Part shown: piece after piece, positions 35,939 through 43,960 of the stretch | Layout: every line of letters starts with the position of its first letter | How positions within the stretch are numbered: position 1 is the first letter of the stretch | DNA from: Planctobacterium sp047947135 | GTDB lineage: Bacteria > Pseudomonadota > Gammaproteobacteria > Enterobacterales > Alteromonadaceae | Length of the DNA stretch: 64,000 nt | Direction of reading: 5' to 3' | Assembly: GCA_047947135.1 (NCBI GenBank) | Contig: CP170457.1 | Coordinates: 2,852,001-2,916,000, forward strand | Position numbers and translations under genes: made by a program | Notes under the pieces: model-generated | Database searches by the model: none | Told to the model about the DNA's origin: nothing | The model's input: the letters and a program-made list of their open reading frames with translations, nothing else

Positions 35939-35967
35939 ATTATGCGTATCTGACCCTATCAGGTCAA
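35939..35967 (-). promoter_or_regulatory. Sigma-70 promoter of the tRNA operon
   Basis: On the minus strand TTGACC, a 17-bp spacer, CATAAT, then a GC-rich discriminator (ACGCGCC) 30 bp before tRNA-Met. Near-consensus elements with a GC-rich discriminator are typical of stringently controlled stable-RNA promoters. Confidence 0.85.
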
Positions 35968-36119
35968 CCCCTTTTTATGACAAATTTATTAACTGACTAT
36001 ATCGTAATCAAATTGAGTGCTTCTTGTGCGGATTTAGTCTGACAATGTGACAATCTGGGTGCAAGTTAGCGTCTTACTGTCTTAAGATGCCTTAATCGTC
36101 TGGCAAAAGCGCCAATCTT

Positions 36120-37019
36120 TTATAATGTGCCACCGACGATCACTTTATTCCGACCAGTTCTTTTCGCCTTATACATCGCTTCATCTGCTGCTGACAGGAT
36201 GCAGTTAACATCATGAAAGTAGGGCTGAGTCTGGGCCACGCCTATGCTAACCGTGAATTTCACATCGGTAGAAGCATTAAGTTGCAAAGGTGTCTGTTCC
36301 AGCGTTTCTCTTAATCGTTCAGCTACTAGTTTTGCCGTTTTGTTGTCGGTCTCGGGTAACATTGCTACAAATTCTTCCCCTCCGTAGCGACCAAAAATAT
36401 CGTATGGGCGCAATAAGCTTTTCACTATCCGAGTAAAGTGCTGTAAAGCCATATCGCCAATCAAATGCCCGTGCTTGTCATTGATGCTCTTAAAATGATC
36501 AATATCCATTAATAAAACACTTAGCGGATGACCATCACGTTTACTTTGTTCCCACTCCATTTCCAAGTGCTTATTGAACATCCGCCGGTTCCAGGTTTGA
36601 GTCAGTTCGTCATGGCTGGCTAAAAACTGCAGTTTTTTGGCCTGTTCGATTATCCGAACACCCGCTCTTACCCGCACTCTGAGTTCCTCTGGAATAAATG
36701 GCTTTACGATGTAGTCGTCCAGGCCACTATCCATGGCATTTACCAGATCTTCTACTTCCGCCTTACGGGATAACATAATGATATAAAAAAGATGATCGCC
36801 TATGTTGTTTTTTAAATAGTGACACAGTTCAAGGCCACTTTTCCCAGGTAACGACCAATCAGTTATTATCAGATTAGGAACCTGTTCTATATTCTCGCTG
36901 ATGAGCTTGATTGCATCTTCCGCTGTTTCTGTTTCAACTGTTTCATGTCCCCACTGGGACAATGAACGAACTATTAACAGGCGTGTTACTGGGTCGTCTT
37001 CTACTACCAATATTCTCAT
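36120..37019 (-). CDS. Response regulator with diguanylate cyclase (REC-GGDEF)
   Basis: 299-aa protein with REC (about 1-120; VVEDD, acceptor Asp in LIITDWSLPGKSG, Lys in IVKPF) and GGDEF (about 135-295; RYGGEEF). RPYD upstream of GGEEF fits the RxxD inhibitory site. It should make c-di-GMP when phosphorylated. Located downstream of the BLUF gene (91 bp) and the hybrid kinase on the same strand, so these may form one signalling unit. Confidence 0.92.
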   Translation of the reverse strand: MRILVVEDDPVTRLLIVRSLSQWGHETVETETAEDAIKLISENIEQVPNLIITDWSLPGKSGLELCHYLKNNIGDHLFYIIMLSRKAEVEDLVNAMDSGLDDYIVKPFIPEELRVRVRAGVRIIEQAKKLQFLASHDELTQTWNRRMFNKHLEMEWEQSKRDGHPLSVLLMDIDHFKSINDKHGHLIGDMALQHFTRIVKSLLRPYDIFGRYGGEEFVAMLPETDNKTAKLVAERLRETLEQTPLQLNASTDVKFTVSIGVAQTQPYFHDVNCILSAADEAMYKAKRTGRNKVIVGGTL

Positions 37020-37109
37020 TCGAATTGTATGCTCCTGGAGAACAACGTAAATAGTCTGGCACTTAATAGCGTATTATTTATCAACTGCATAATTTAGCAG
37101 TGAATATCC

Positions 37110-37538
37110 TTACACTGGTTGTTCCCTCATAGCATCGATAAAACGGTAAACCATGTTCCATAACATATTCGGCGATTTAATTTTTAATGCGCGGCAATTT
37201 TCCAGAGTGAACTCCTGAATTTCGCTTTCTCGAAGTGTATTCTTATCTAATTTATAAAGACCCATACTCCATTCTTGCGCCAATCGCTCTTGACCAACTT
37301 TGCTGAGTATTATCGACACATCAGTGTGCCGAGGATCTTGTTTTATGACATTGAACAGTGAGGTGACATGGTGCTCTTCACCCTCTATGAGTTGCATAAA
37401 GTAACCATTACAAAAAACGAGCAACCCAGTAATTTCAAACTCTGCATTATTTTTTTCACAAGTCACCATTAACTTTTTCAACTGAGCATCGTCAAAAGTT
37501 ATTGTTGCTTTGCTCATATAAACAAGTTGATAGACCAT
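37110..37538 (-). CDS. BLUF-domain blue-light photoreceptor
   Basis: 142-aa stand-alone BLUF protein that would bind FAD and respond to blue light. Key residues are visible: Tyr7 (VYMSKA), Asn31 before the I-T-G motif (36-38), Gln49 in GYFMQLIEGE and Trp90 in EWSMGL. The Tyr-Gln-Trp set needed for the photocycle is complete. After the core (about 95) there is a 45-residue helical cap. No output domain is fused, so it must act on a partner; the adjacent hybrid kinase and diguanylate cyclase are candidates. Confidence 0.88.
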   Translation of the reverse strand: MVYQLVYMSKATITFDDAQLKKLMVTCEKNNAEFEITGLLVFCNGYFMQLIEGEEHHVTSLFNVIKQDPRHTDVSIILSKVGQERLAQEWSMGLYKLDKNTLRESEIQEFTLENCRALKIKSPNMLWNMVYRFIDAMREQPV

Positions 37539-37660
37539 TTATTGTAAATCATTCCTATACAGTGCTATTAGCTTGATAAGTCGTATTAGGTTAATAATAG
37601 CTAAACTGCTATTTTTTGCTGGGTTTATTAGCGCCATTCCGTCTTTACAGCGATCATTCT

Positions 37661-40600
37661 TTAGCTTTGGTCTGATTGAAGGAAGGTTTGAAGGTCCTCT
37701 AGCAGGGCTTCGAGGTGCAGGGCCAGGCGAGTCCATTCTGCGGCGTTTTTCTCTTTTGGGTTGTCCTCTAATGACTTTTCCAATTTGAAAATGCTGTTCG
37801 GTAGTTCTGGAACGGAAAAATTTGAAACCATGCCTCTTATTTTATGCATAGTTTTAGCGATATCTTGCAGTTCCATATGCGCGAAATCTATCTTGTCTAA
37901 CTCTTCCGGCAAAATACGTATTGTCAGATCCGCCATAGCTTTTAAAGTATCACTGTTGTTACCTGTGATTTTCATTCCTTGATCGCGATCAAACCAGGTA
38001 TATTTGCTTTTTTGTGTTGGCTTTAAGTGCTCCTTACTTTTTTCTTGAACTGCTCTAGAACCCGATTTTTCAGTCTCAATTGCAGCGATTAACTCGTCAC
38101 TGATAATGGGTTTGGTTAGGTAGTCATTCATACCGGCCTCAATGCAAACATCCCGATCACCAGTTAGTGCATGCGCAGTCAAACCAATAATAAATACAGG
38201 GGCTTTATTTTCTGAATGTTCATATTGGCGAATTAACCTGGTGGCTTCCAGGCCATCCATATTGGGCATTTGCACATCCATCAAAATCAGGTCGAATTCC
38301 TTTTGTTTCACTTTTTCCAACGCTTCCAATCCATCAACCGCGATATCAAAATTATGACCACGAAACTTTAGTATGTCCTGAACTAATCGAGAGTTAACCG
38401 GGTTATCTTCCGCGATTAAAACAAACAGTTCTCTTTCCGCTTTGGGCATCTTCACAGGTGCTTCAACTGGGGGATTGTCAGAGATTCCATTGTTTTTAAA
38501 GATGGCTTCCTGAATGGTATTGAATACCTCCGATTGCTTAACTGGTTTCATCAGATAATGATCAATACCCAGTTCTTTGACTTTTGATACGTTTACATCA
38601 AAGTCTGATGAACTTAACATTATGACGATCTCTGGTTTTTTCACTTGTAGATGTTTTAGTTCATGTATCAGGTCAAGCCCATCTTTTTCTGGCATATTAT
38701 GGTCAACAAGCATGACATCGAACTCCTTGTTTTTAAGGATGTTTAATGCTTCATCTGCACTATTGGCCAGCTGAATTTTACCCCCCCAGGAAATCACCAT
38801 ATCCTGCAACCATCTTCTGTTGATGGCATTATCGTCAACCGCCAGACAATTTAGCTCTTTAAAGTTCGCATTTGAGAGTAAATGCTGTGTATCTTCGGTG
38901 ATGGGTAAATCGGCAATATTGCCGGCTTTCACTTGAACCTGGAGTTTGAATGTACTGCCTTTAGCGGGTTGGCTTTCTACTTCAATATTCCCATCCATCA
39001 GTTGCGCTAGTTTTTGAGAAATGGGCAGACCCAGCCCGGTACCGCCGTATTTTCTGGTGGTTGAACCGTCTTCCTGAGTAAACGACTCAAAAACATGTTG
39101 TAGTTTATCCGGCGCAATACCGCAGCCAGTATCGCTGATTTTTACGATGAGATTAAATACGGTACCTGCCGATACCGGTTGGTTAATGGGATGAAATACT
39201 TCTATGTTTACATGGCCAGTGTCAGTGAACTTCAATGCGTTGCCCACTAAATTGTATATAATCTGACGCAGACGAACCGGGTCCGTAATTACACAATCTG
39301 GTGTATTAGTATCAATATGGTGATAGAGATCCACACCTTTTTGATGTGCACTGATGGCAAAACCTTTAAGCAGGTCACCGAAAAAGCTGTCCAGTGAGAT
39401 CGTTTCGTAATGCAGATCTAACATCCCAGCTTCAATTTTCGAGTGATCAAGAATATCGTTTAAAATACCTAATAACGATTTTGCTGAACGGGTTATAAGC
39501 CCGACGTATTCGTCTTGCACTTTATTCAGTTCGGTTTGCTGCAACAGGTCTGCGATACCAAGTACGCCGTTCATAGGGGTGCGTATTTCGTGGCTCATAT
39601 TGGCTAAAAACTGGCTTTTAGCAATGCTATTCTGTTCCGACTTAATGCGCAGTTCATTTAGCCTCTTTTCAGTGCTTTTTTGTTCCGTAATATCTTTGTT
39701 GCTGCCAATCACAGTGGTAACTTCGCCGTTATCATCCAATTCATAAGTGGCGGAGGCCAAAATAAACTTTTCCTGTTTACCATTGATAATGATACGGAAT
39801 TCTTCATGCCAGGGGGTTTTGCTGGCAACTGCATTTTGCAGACTTTCTACCGTGGCTTCTTTGTCATCTGGATGCAGGCTTTGGAACCAATGGTCGTATA
39901 GCAATTGTTCTTTCTGCGTGACATTGTCGAGCTCATAAATGTGATACATTTGTTCGTCCCACTCGATCTTGCCTTCATTTATGTACCAAACCCAGGTTCC
40001 TAACCCGGAAACTTCAGATGATAACTTTAAGCGCTTCTGGGTTTCAGAGACTTGTTTAAGCGCTTCATTGTTTTCTCTGTATTGCTGAATTAGTTTCTTA
40101 TTTGTTCCTCTGTGAACCAGCAACGTGTGGGTCAGGGCAACAAACAGGATTGATAAAAGCAGGCCAAATAGGAGAACCAGGACGGACAACGTGCTTACCG
40201 GTGCAAGTGGTGCCGATGTGGATTGTTGTACACTTATTTGCCAACGTTGATGCCCTAAATTGAGCAGAACAAAATGGGTGGGTGCATTGTCTTCAAAGCT
40301 TCCTTTTTTAAACAATTCCAGTTTTGAGTTAGTGTCATTTATGCTTATATTTAAATCCTGATGCAGAAATTTATCTACCATTGTAGAAATTAATTGCGTG
40401 ACATCCAGCAGCGCCAGGTATTTTACGCCTGTTGTATTTGCAGCGCCAAAATTTGGCTTGTGTGCAGCGGCAAGTGCTCCCATATCAGGGGCCTGTTGAA
40501 TGTGTCCCAGGACGAGTTCATTGCTTTGGGGGAGAGCTATCAAATTTGGATCGAATGACTGCAGTATTACTGATCGATCTATTGATTCGGGGTAGTGCCA

Positions 40601-41545
40601 AACAATAGCGCCATCCGAGTTTGCTCGGGCTACGCCAATCAAGGCACTGTATTGCTGCAACGATTCATTTAATTGTGTTTTTAACGTTGCTTGGAATTGT
40701 TGCGGGACTATTTCTATTACTTTGGAAAACCGAATGCTAGCGTCATAATAATTGCTTATTTCTGTATTGATATTTTGAATAAAATAATCCAATTCTGTGA
40801 CAACTTGTTGGTTTTCATAATCTTTCTCCCGAATATTCAGTGCTTGCCAAAGTACTAGGGTTACCACCAGTGATAGAAACCCCACTTGCACCGACAAAAT
40901 GACGTTTGGAATCTGACGTTCACAATGTAAAAGGTATTGTATGAAAAACCCGCAGCTTAAAATGATGAAACCTATGCTGGTATGCATAGCCATGCGAGTA
41001 AATTGCGCCCAGCCGTAGGTTTGCTCTATTTCTAACAAATAGCCAATTGCAGCAACTACAGCCAGAGCTAAAGTTAATATTGCCAATGAGCCGGCGATAA
41101 TATGTTGAGTTTGAGAGGGACGATTCGAAGACAAGCACAGGTAATTCAACGACATCAACACAAAACAAATCGCAGTATTTGGAGCCATTCGACCAGGGTG
41201 CGAGGTTTTGATGTCCAAATGGTGAGCAAAAAACAACTCATCAAGACCAAAGTTAGCATTCAATAGATACTGTAAAAGAGTGATGCCTGCGATGAAAAGT
41301 GGTACAGCGATGATTATCTTCAACAAATAGGGAGGCAATTTGCGACTAGTTATAAACCCCAGTGCTATTAATGCAAAACACAGTGCTGTGTTGAATTGCA
41401 TCGGAACATAACTCGGGTGAACTTGGATCAGAGCTCGAATATCCAAAAACCAGCCAAGCATAACCATCAGACCTAAAAGGCCGGCAATACCGTAGAGCCC
41501 CTTACTGAGCAGATTAAACAATCGTACTTTCCGGAATCGATTCAA
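37661..41545 (-). CDS. Large hybrid sensor histidine kinase (multi-TM-CHASE-like-PAS-HisKA-HATPase-REC-REC-HPt)
   Basis: 1294-aa membrane kinase. The N-terminus (about 1-235) has seven or so TM segments with two similar N-T-A-x-C-F-x-L-x-x-L blocks (MASE-like integral sensor), then an extracytoplasmic domain of about 230 residues (CHASE-like), another TM (about 460-485), a PAS/PAC domain (about 520-630), HisKA with His652 (MSHEIRTPMNGV), HATPase, two canonical REC domains (MLVDHNMP and LILMDVQMP) and a C-terminal HPt with His in MHKIRG. It probably signals through an internal phosphorelay to a separate regulator such as the nearby REC-GGDEF. Confidence 0.9.
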   Translation of the reverse strand: MNRFRKVRLFNLLSKGLYGIAGLLGLMVMLGWFLDIRALIQVHPSYVPMQFNTALCFALIALGFITSRKLPPYLLKIIIAVPLFIAGITLLQYLLNANFGLDELFFAHHLDIKTSHPGRMAPNTAICFVLMSLNYLCLSSNRPSQTQHIIAGSLAILTLALAVVAAIGYLLEIEQTYGWAQFTRMAMHTSIGFIILSCGFFIQYLLHCERQIPNVILSVQVGFLSLVVTLVLWQALNIREKDYENQQVVTELDYFIQNINTEISNYYDASIRFSKVIEIVPQQFQATLKTQLNESLQQYSALIGVARANSDGAIVWHYPESIDRSVILQSFDPNLIALPQSNELVLGHIQQAPDMGALAAAHKPNFGAANTTGVKYLALLDVTQLISTMVDKFLHQDLNISINDTNSKLELFKKGSFEDNAPTHFVLLNLGHQRWQISVQQSTSAPLAPVSTLSVLVLLFGLLLSILFVALTHTLLVHRGTNKKLIQQYRENNEALKQVSETQKRLKLSSEVSGLGTWVWYINEGKIEWDEQMYHIYELDNVTQKEQLLYDHWFQSLHPDDKEATVESLQNAVASKTPWHEEFRIIINGKQEKFILASATYELDDNGEVTTVIGSNKDITEQKSTEKRLNELRIKSEQNSIAKSQFLANMSHEIRTPMNGVLGIADLLQQTELNKVQDEYVGLITRSAKSLLGILNDILDHSKIEAGMLDLHYETISLDSFFGDLLKGFAISAHQKGVDLYHHIDTNTPDCVITDPVRLRQIIYNLVGNALKFTDTGHVNIEVFHPINQPVSAGTVFNLIVKISDTGCGIAPDKLQHVFESFTQEDGSTTRKYGGTGLGLPISQKLAQLMDGNIEVESQPAKGSTFKLQVQVKAGNIADLPITEDTQHLLSNANFKELNCLAVDDNAINRRWLQDMVISWGGKIQLANSADEALNILKNKEFDVMLVDHNMPEKDGLDLIHELKHLQVKKPEIVIMLSSSDFDVNVSKVKELGIDHYLMKPVKQSEVFNTIQEAIFKNNGISDNPPVEAPVKMPKAERELFVLIAEDNPVNSRLVQDILKFRGHNFDIAVDGLEALEKVKQKEFDLILMDVQMPNMDGLEATRLIRQYEHSENKAPVFIIGLTAHALTGDRDVCIEAGMNDYLTKPIISDELIAAIETEKSGSRAVQEKSKEHLKPTQKSKYTWFDRDQGMKITGNNSDTLKAMADLTIRILPEELDKIDFAHMELQDIAKTMHKIRGMVSNFSVPELPNSIFKLEKSLEDNPKEKNAAEWTRLALHLEALLEDLQTFLQSDQS

Positions 41546-41740
41546 AACAGGCCCTTATTAAAATTTTTCGCTGTTAAATCAAATAATTTTGCATCCTAAC
41601 TATGGTTCAAGAAGGGACTTAATTCAAATAGAATTCACATAATAGGTTTCTAATAAATCGAATGAAAACCGCGATTTATTGTGATTTTAATTTTAAAAAA
41701 TGGAATTAAAATGAGGGCTATCAGATTTAGGAGGATTCAC

Positions 41741-42352
41741 ATGACTAACGTACTTATTATCAATTCGAGTTTAAATAGTAACCATGGCAACTCAAACAAA
41801 CTCACTCAGACCTTTGCGCAACAACTAGGGCGGGGTGATAACCTGGAAGTTAATGCGCTGGATTTATCAGCGATTGAATTACCACACTTGAGCAGTGAAG
41901 AAATGCAGGCCTGGATGACACCAGCGTCGGAACGTTCGAAGGAGCAAAAACTGCTGGCTGCTTTATCAGATGGGTTTATTGAACAAGTTAAGGCAGCTGA
42001 CATCATTGTGGTTGGGATGCCGATGTACAACTTTGGTGTACCATCAGTTTTCAAAGCCTGGATTGACCGGATTGCGCGTGCTGGTATAACGTTCAAATAT
42101 ACACCAGATGGACCCATTGGGCTGTTGGACAATAAAAAAGTTTTCGTACTTGCAGCGCGAGGTGGTATGTATCAGGGAACCGTAAAAGACTCTCAAACAC
42201 AGTATTTAAAGGACGTATTTCAATTCATAGGCATTGAACAACTTGAGTTTGTTTATGCGGAAGGGTTAGCGATGGGAGAGGCGTCTTATGACAATGCTTT
42301 TTTGTCAGCAAATGAAAAAATTATTGAACTAATTGATAGCATCGCTGCCTAA
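41741..42352 (+). CDS. azoR: FMN-dependent NADH-azoreductase
   Basis: 203-aa flavodoxin-fold enzyme reducing quinones and azo compounds. The start is the ATG at 41741, preceded by AGGAGG with ideal spacing; an open frame 20 codons longer lacks a site. FMN-binding features are NSSLNSNHGNSNKL near the N-terminus, the MPMYNFGVPS motif and AARGGMY. Length equals E. coli AzoR (201 aa). A strong terminator follows. Confidence 0.93.
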   Translation: MTNVLIINSSLNSNHGNSNKLTQTFAQQLGRGDNLEVNALDLSAIELPHLSSEEMQAWMTPASERSKEQKLLAALSDGFIEQVKAADIIVVGMPMYNFGVPSVFKAWIDRIARAGITFKYTPDGPIGLLDNKKVFVLAARGGMYQGTVKDSQTQYLKDVFQFIGIEQLEFVYAEGLAMGEASYDNAFLSANEKIIELIDSIAA

Positions 42353-42442
42353 ATCTATGCAGTTAGCAAACCGACTTTGTTGTCTCCCGACAACATTTTC
42401 GTAAGCTAAAGTGTGTTCCAAGTTGAGTGTGCTTATTGCCCC

Positions 42443-42463
42443 GCCCCGTGCGGGGCTTTTTTT
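42443..42463 (+). terminator. Intrinsic terminator after azoR
   Basis: GC-rich stem GCCCC / GGGGC with a GTGC loop followed by eight T residues, 90 bp after the azoR stop. Confidence 0.93.
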
Positions 42464-42465
42464 AT

Positions 42466-42512
42466 GAAATCATGATAAGTGAAATCATGATTAGTGGAAA
42501 TTATGATTAATG
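42466..42512. repeat. Three short direct repeats of about 16 bp
   Basis: GAAATCATGATAAGT, GAAATCATGATTAGTG and GAAATTATGATTAATG follow one another between the azoR terminator and the 3' end of the first peroxidase gene, entering its last codons. Probably a slippage product without function. Confidence 0.75.
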
Positions 42513-43088
42513 ACTGACACTTGCCAATGCGAGTTCCACTTCTTGCCGGAATTCCTGATCCCAGGGTTTATCGATTGAAGTGTAAGCCTTGACTGATTTA
42601 CCGTCGGCTGTCACCAGATATTTATAGAAATTCCAGCGCGGAACGGTGCCAGAAATATTCGCCAGTTGACGAAACAACACATCCGCGTTGTCGCCCTTTA
42701 CACTAACCGGCTCAAACATAGGAAACTTCACCCCATAGGTAAGACGACAGAGGCGTTCAATTTTTGCTTCATCACGGTCTTCCTGTTCGAAATCGTGGGA
42801 AGGAAAGCCAAGTACCACCAGACCTTTATCCAAATAGTCTTTATAAAGATCTTCCAAACCATCGTATTGTGGTGTGAAATTACAATAACTGGCGGTGTTC
42901 ACGATGAGCAGGGTTTTGCCTTTGTAGGCGCTGCACAGGTTCACCGTTTCCTGCGAATTGAGTTTCCGTTTGATATGTTTAAGCAAAGAGGGACATTCAT
43001 TAGCCGAAGTGACACCCGACAATGTTATTGCAAAGACGAGAAATAATAAGCGCGCAGAGTGTTTTCTTAAAAGCATAAGCCGTTGCAC
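42507..43088 (-). CDS. Glutathione peroxidase-family thiol peroxidase (copy 1)
   Basis: 193-aa exported protein with signal peptide (cleavage near TSA-NEC). The peroxidatic Cys69 lies in NTASYCNFTPQYDGLE; the downstream GFPSHDF segment replaces the usual NQF, and the WNFYKYL motif supplies the catalytic Trp/Asn region. Likely a thioredoxin- or other thiol-dependent peroxidase in the periplasm. Tandem paralogue of the next gene. Confidence 0.88.
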   Translation of the reverse strand: MQRLMLLRKHSARLLFLVFAITLSGVTSANECPSLLKHIKRKLNSQETVNLCSAYKGKTLLIVNTASYCNFTPQYDGLEDLYKDYLDKGLVVLGFPSHDFEQEDRDEAKIERLCRLTYGVKFPMFEPVSVKGDNADVLFRQLANISGTVPRWNFYKYLVTADGKSVKAYTSIDKPWDQEFRQEVELALASVSH

Positions 43089-43179
43089 TTTGAGGTATTA
43101 AATTTTCGTTAGGTATTATCTAAATGCCAATTTGGGAATAAGTCAATTTTTTGTGGGTACAGCAGAAAAAAAGTTGGAT

Positions 43180-43214
43180 AAGAAAAAAGACGTGGACCTC
43201 AGGAAAAGGTCCAC
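43180..43214 (-). terminator. Terminator after peroxidase copy 2
   Basis: On the minus strand GTGGACCT pairs with AGGTCCAC around a 7-nt loop, followed by a TCTTTTTTCTT run (complement of 43180-43191). It separates the two peroxidase genes, so they are probably transcribed independently. Confidence 0.85.
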
Positions 43215-43228
43215 TGCTACGAGGTGCG

Positions 43229-43771
43229 CTACTGGTTGAGTGCCACTTCGATATCCTGAATAAACTCGGCATCGGTTGGTTTAGTGTAAGACGAATAACC
43301 TTTTAATGTTTTACCGTCTTTACTCATCAAATACTTGTAAAAGTTCCATTTGACTTCCGTTCCGGTTTTACTGGTTAAGGAACGAAACAGGGGATCAATA
43401 TCGTCACCTGTTACGTGCGTCGGTTCAAACATAGGAAACTGCACACCATATGTCAGCTCGCACAATTCTGCGGTTTTAGCTTCATCTTGGTCTTCCTGGT
43501 TGAAATCATGTGAAGGAAAACCCAAAACCACTAAGCCTTTATCTTTGTAGTCCGAGTAGAGCTGCTCCAGACCTTCAAATTGTTTGGTGAAACCGCAATA
43601 ACTGGCAGTATTAACAAACAGAACGGCTTTTCCCGCATACTCATTACACAAGTTAACCGTTTCTTGCGAATTGAGTTTGCGTTTCATATGTTTCAATTCT
43701 GTTGGACATTCCTGCGCCATTGCACCTGCAGATAGCAACAACGCCAGAGATACTAAGTACTTTTTCAACAT
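43229..43771 (-). CDS. Glutathione peroxidase-family thiol peroxidase (copy 2)
   Basis: 180-aa exported peroxidase with signal peptide (cleavage near AMA-QEC) and peroxidatic Cys59 in NTASYCGFTKQFEGLE. It shares long identical stretches with copy 1 (KRKLNSQETVNLC, LVVLGFPSHDF, YGV.FPMFEP), so the two arose by tandem duplication. This copy keeps the more canonical CGFTKQ sequence. Role: removal of peroxides in the periplasm. Confidence 0.9.
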   Translation of the reverse strand: MLKKYLVSLALLLSAGAMAQECPTELKHMKRKLNSQETVNLCNEYAGKAVLFVNTASYCGFTKQFEGLEQLYSDYKDKGLVVLGFPSHDFNQEDQDEAKTAELCELTYGVQFPMFEPTHVTGDDIDPLFRSLTSKTGTEVKWNFYKYLMSKDGKTLKGYSSYTKPTDAEFIQDIEVALNQ

Positions 43772-43960
43772 CGATAAATTCCTTCGGTTTGTTCTGCAAT
43801 ATTTACTGTATTAACAGGTTATCGGATCAGTAACGATTGCGTGGCAACCCAACATTAGTATTTAATTAAAAAACACGCTCCAACACCTTTGCATAGCTCA
43901 ATTTTTATTGTCCAAAGGTATTAGACAGAGAACAACGCTTAACGTTGCAAGGAACAATAG

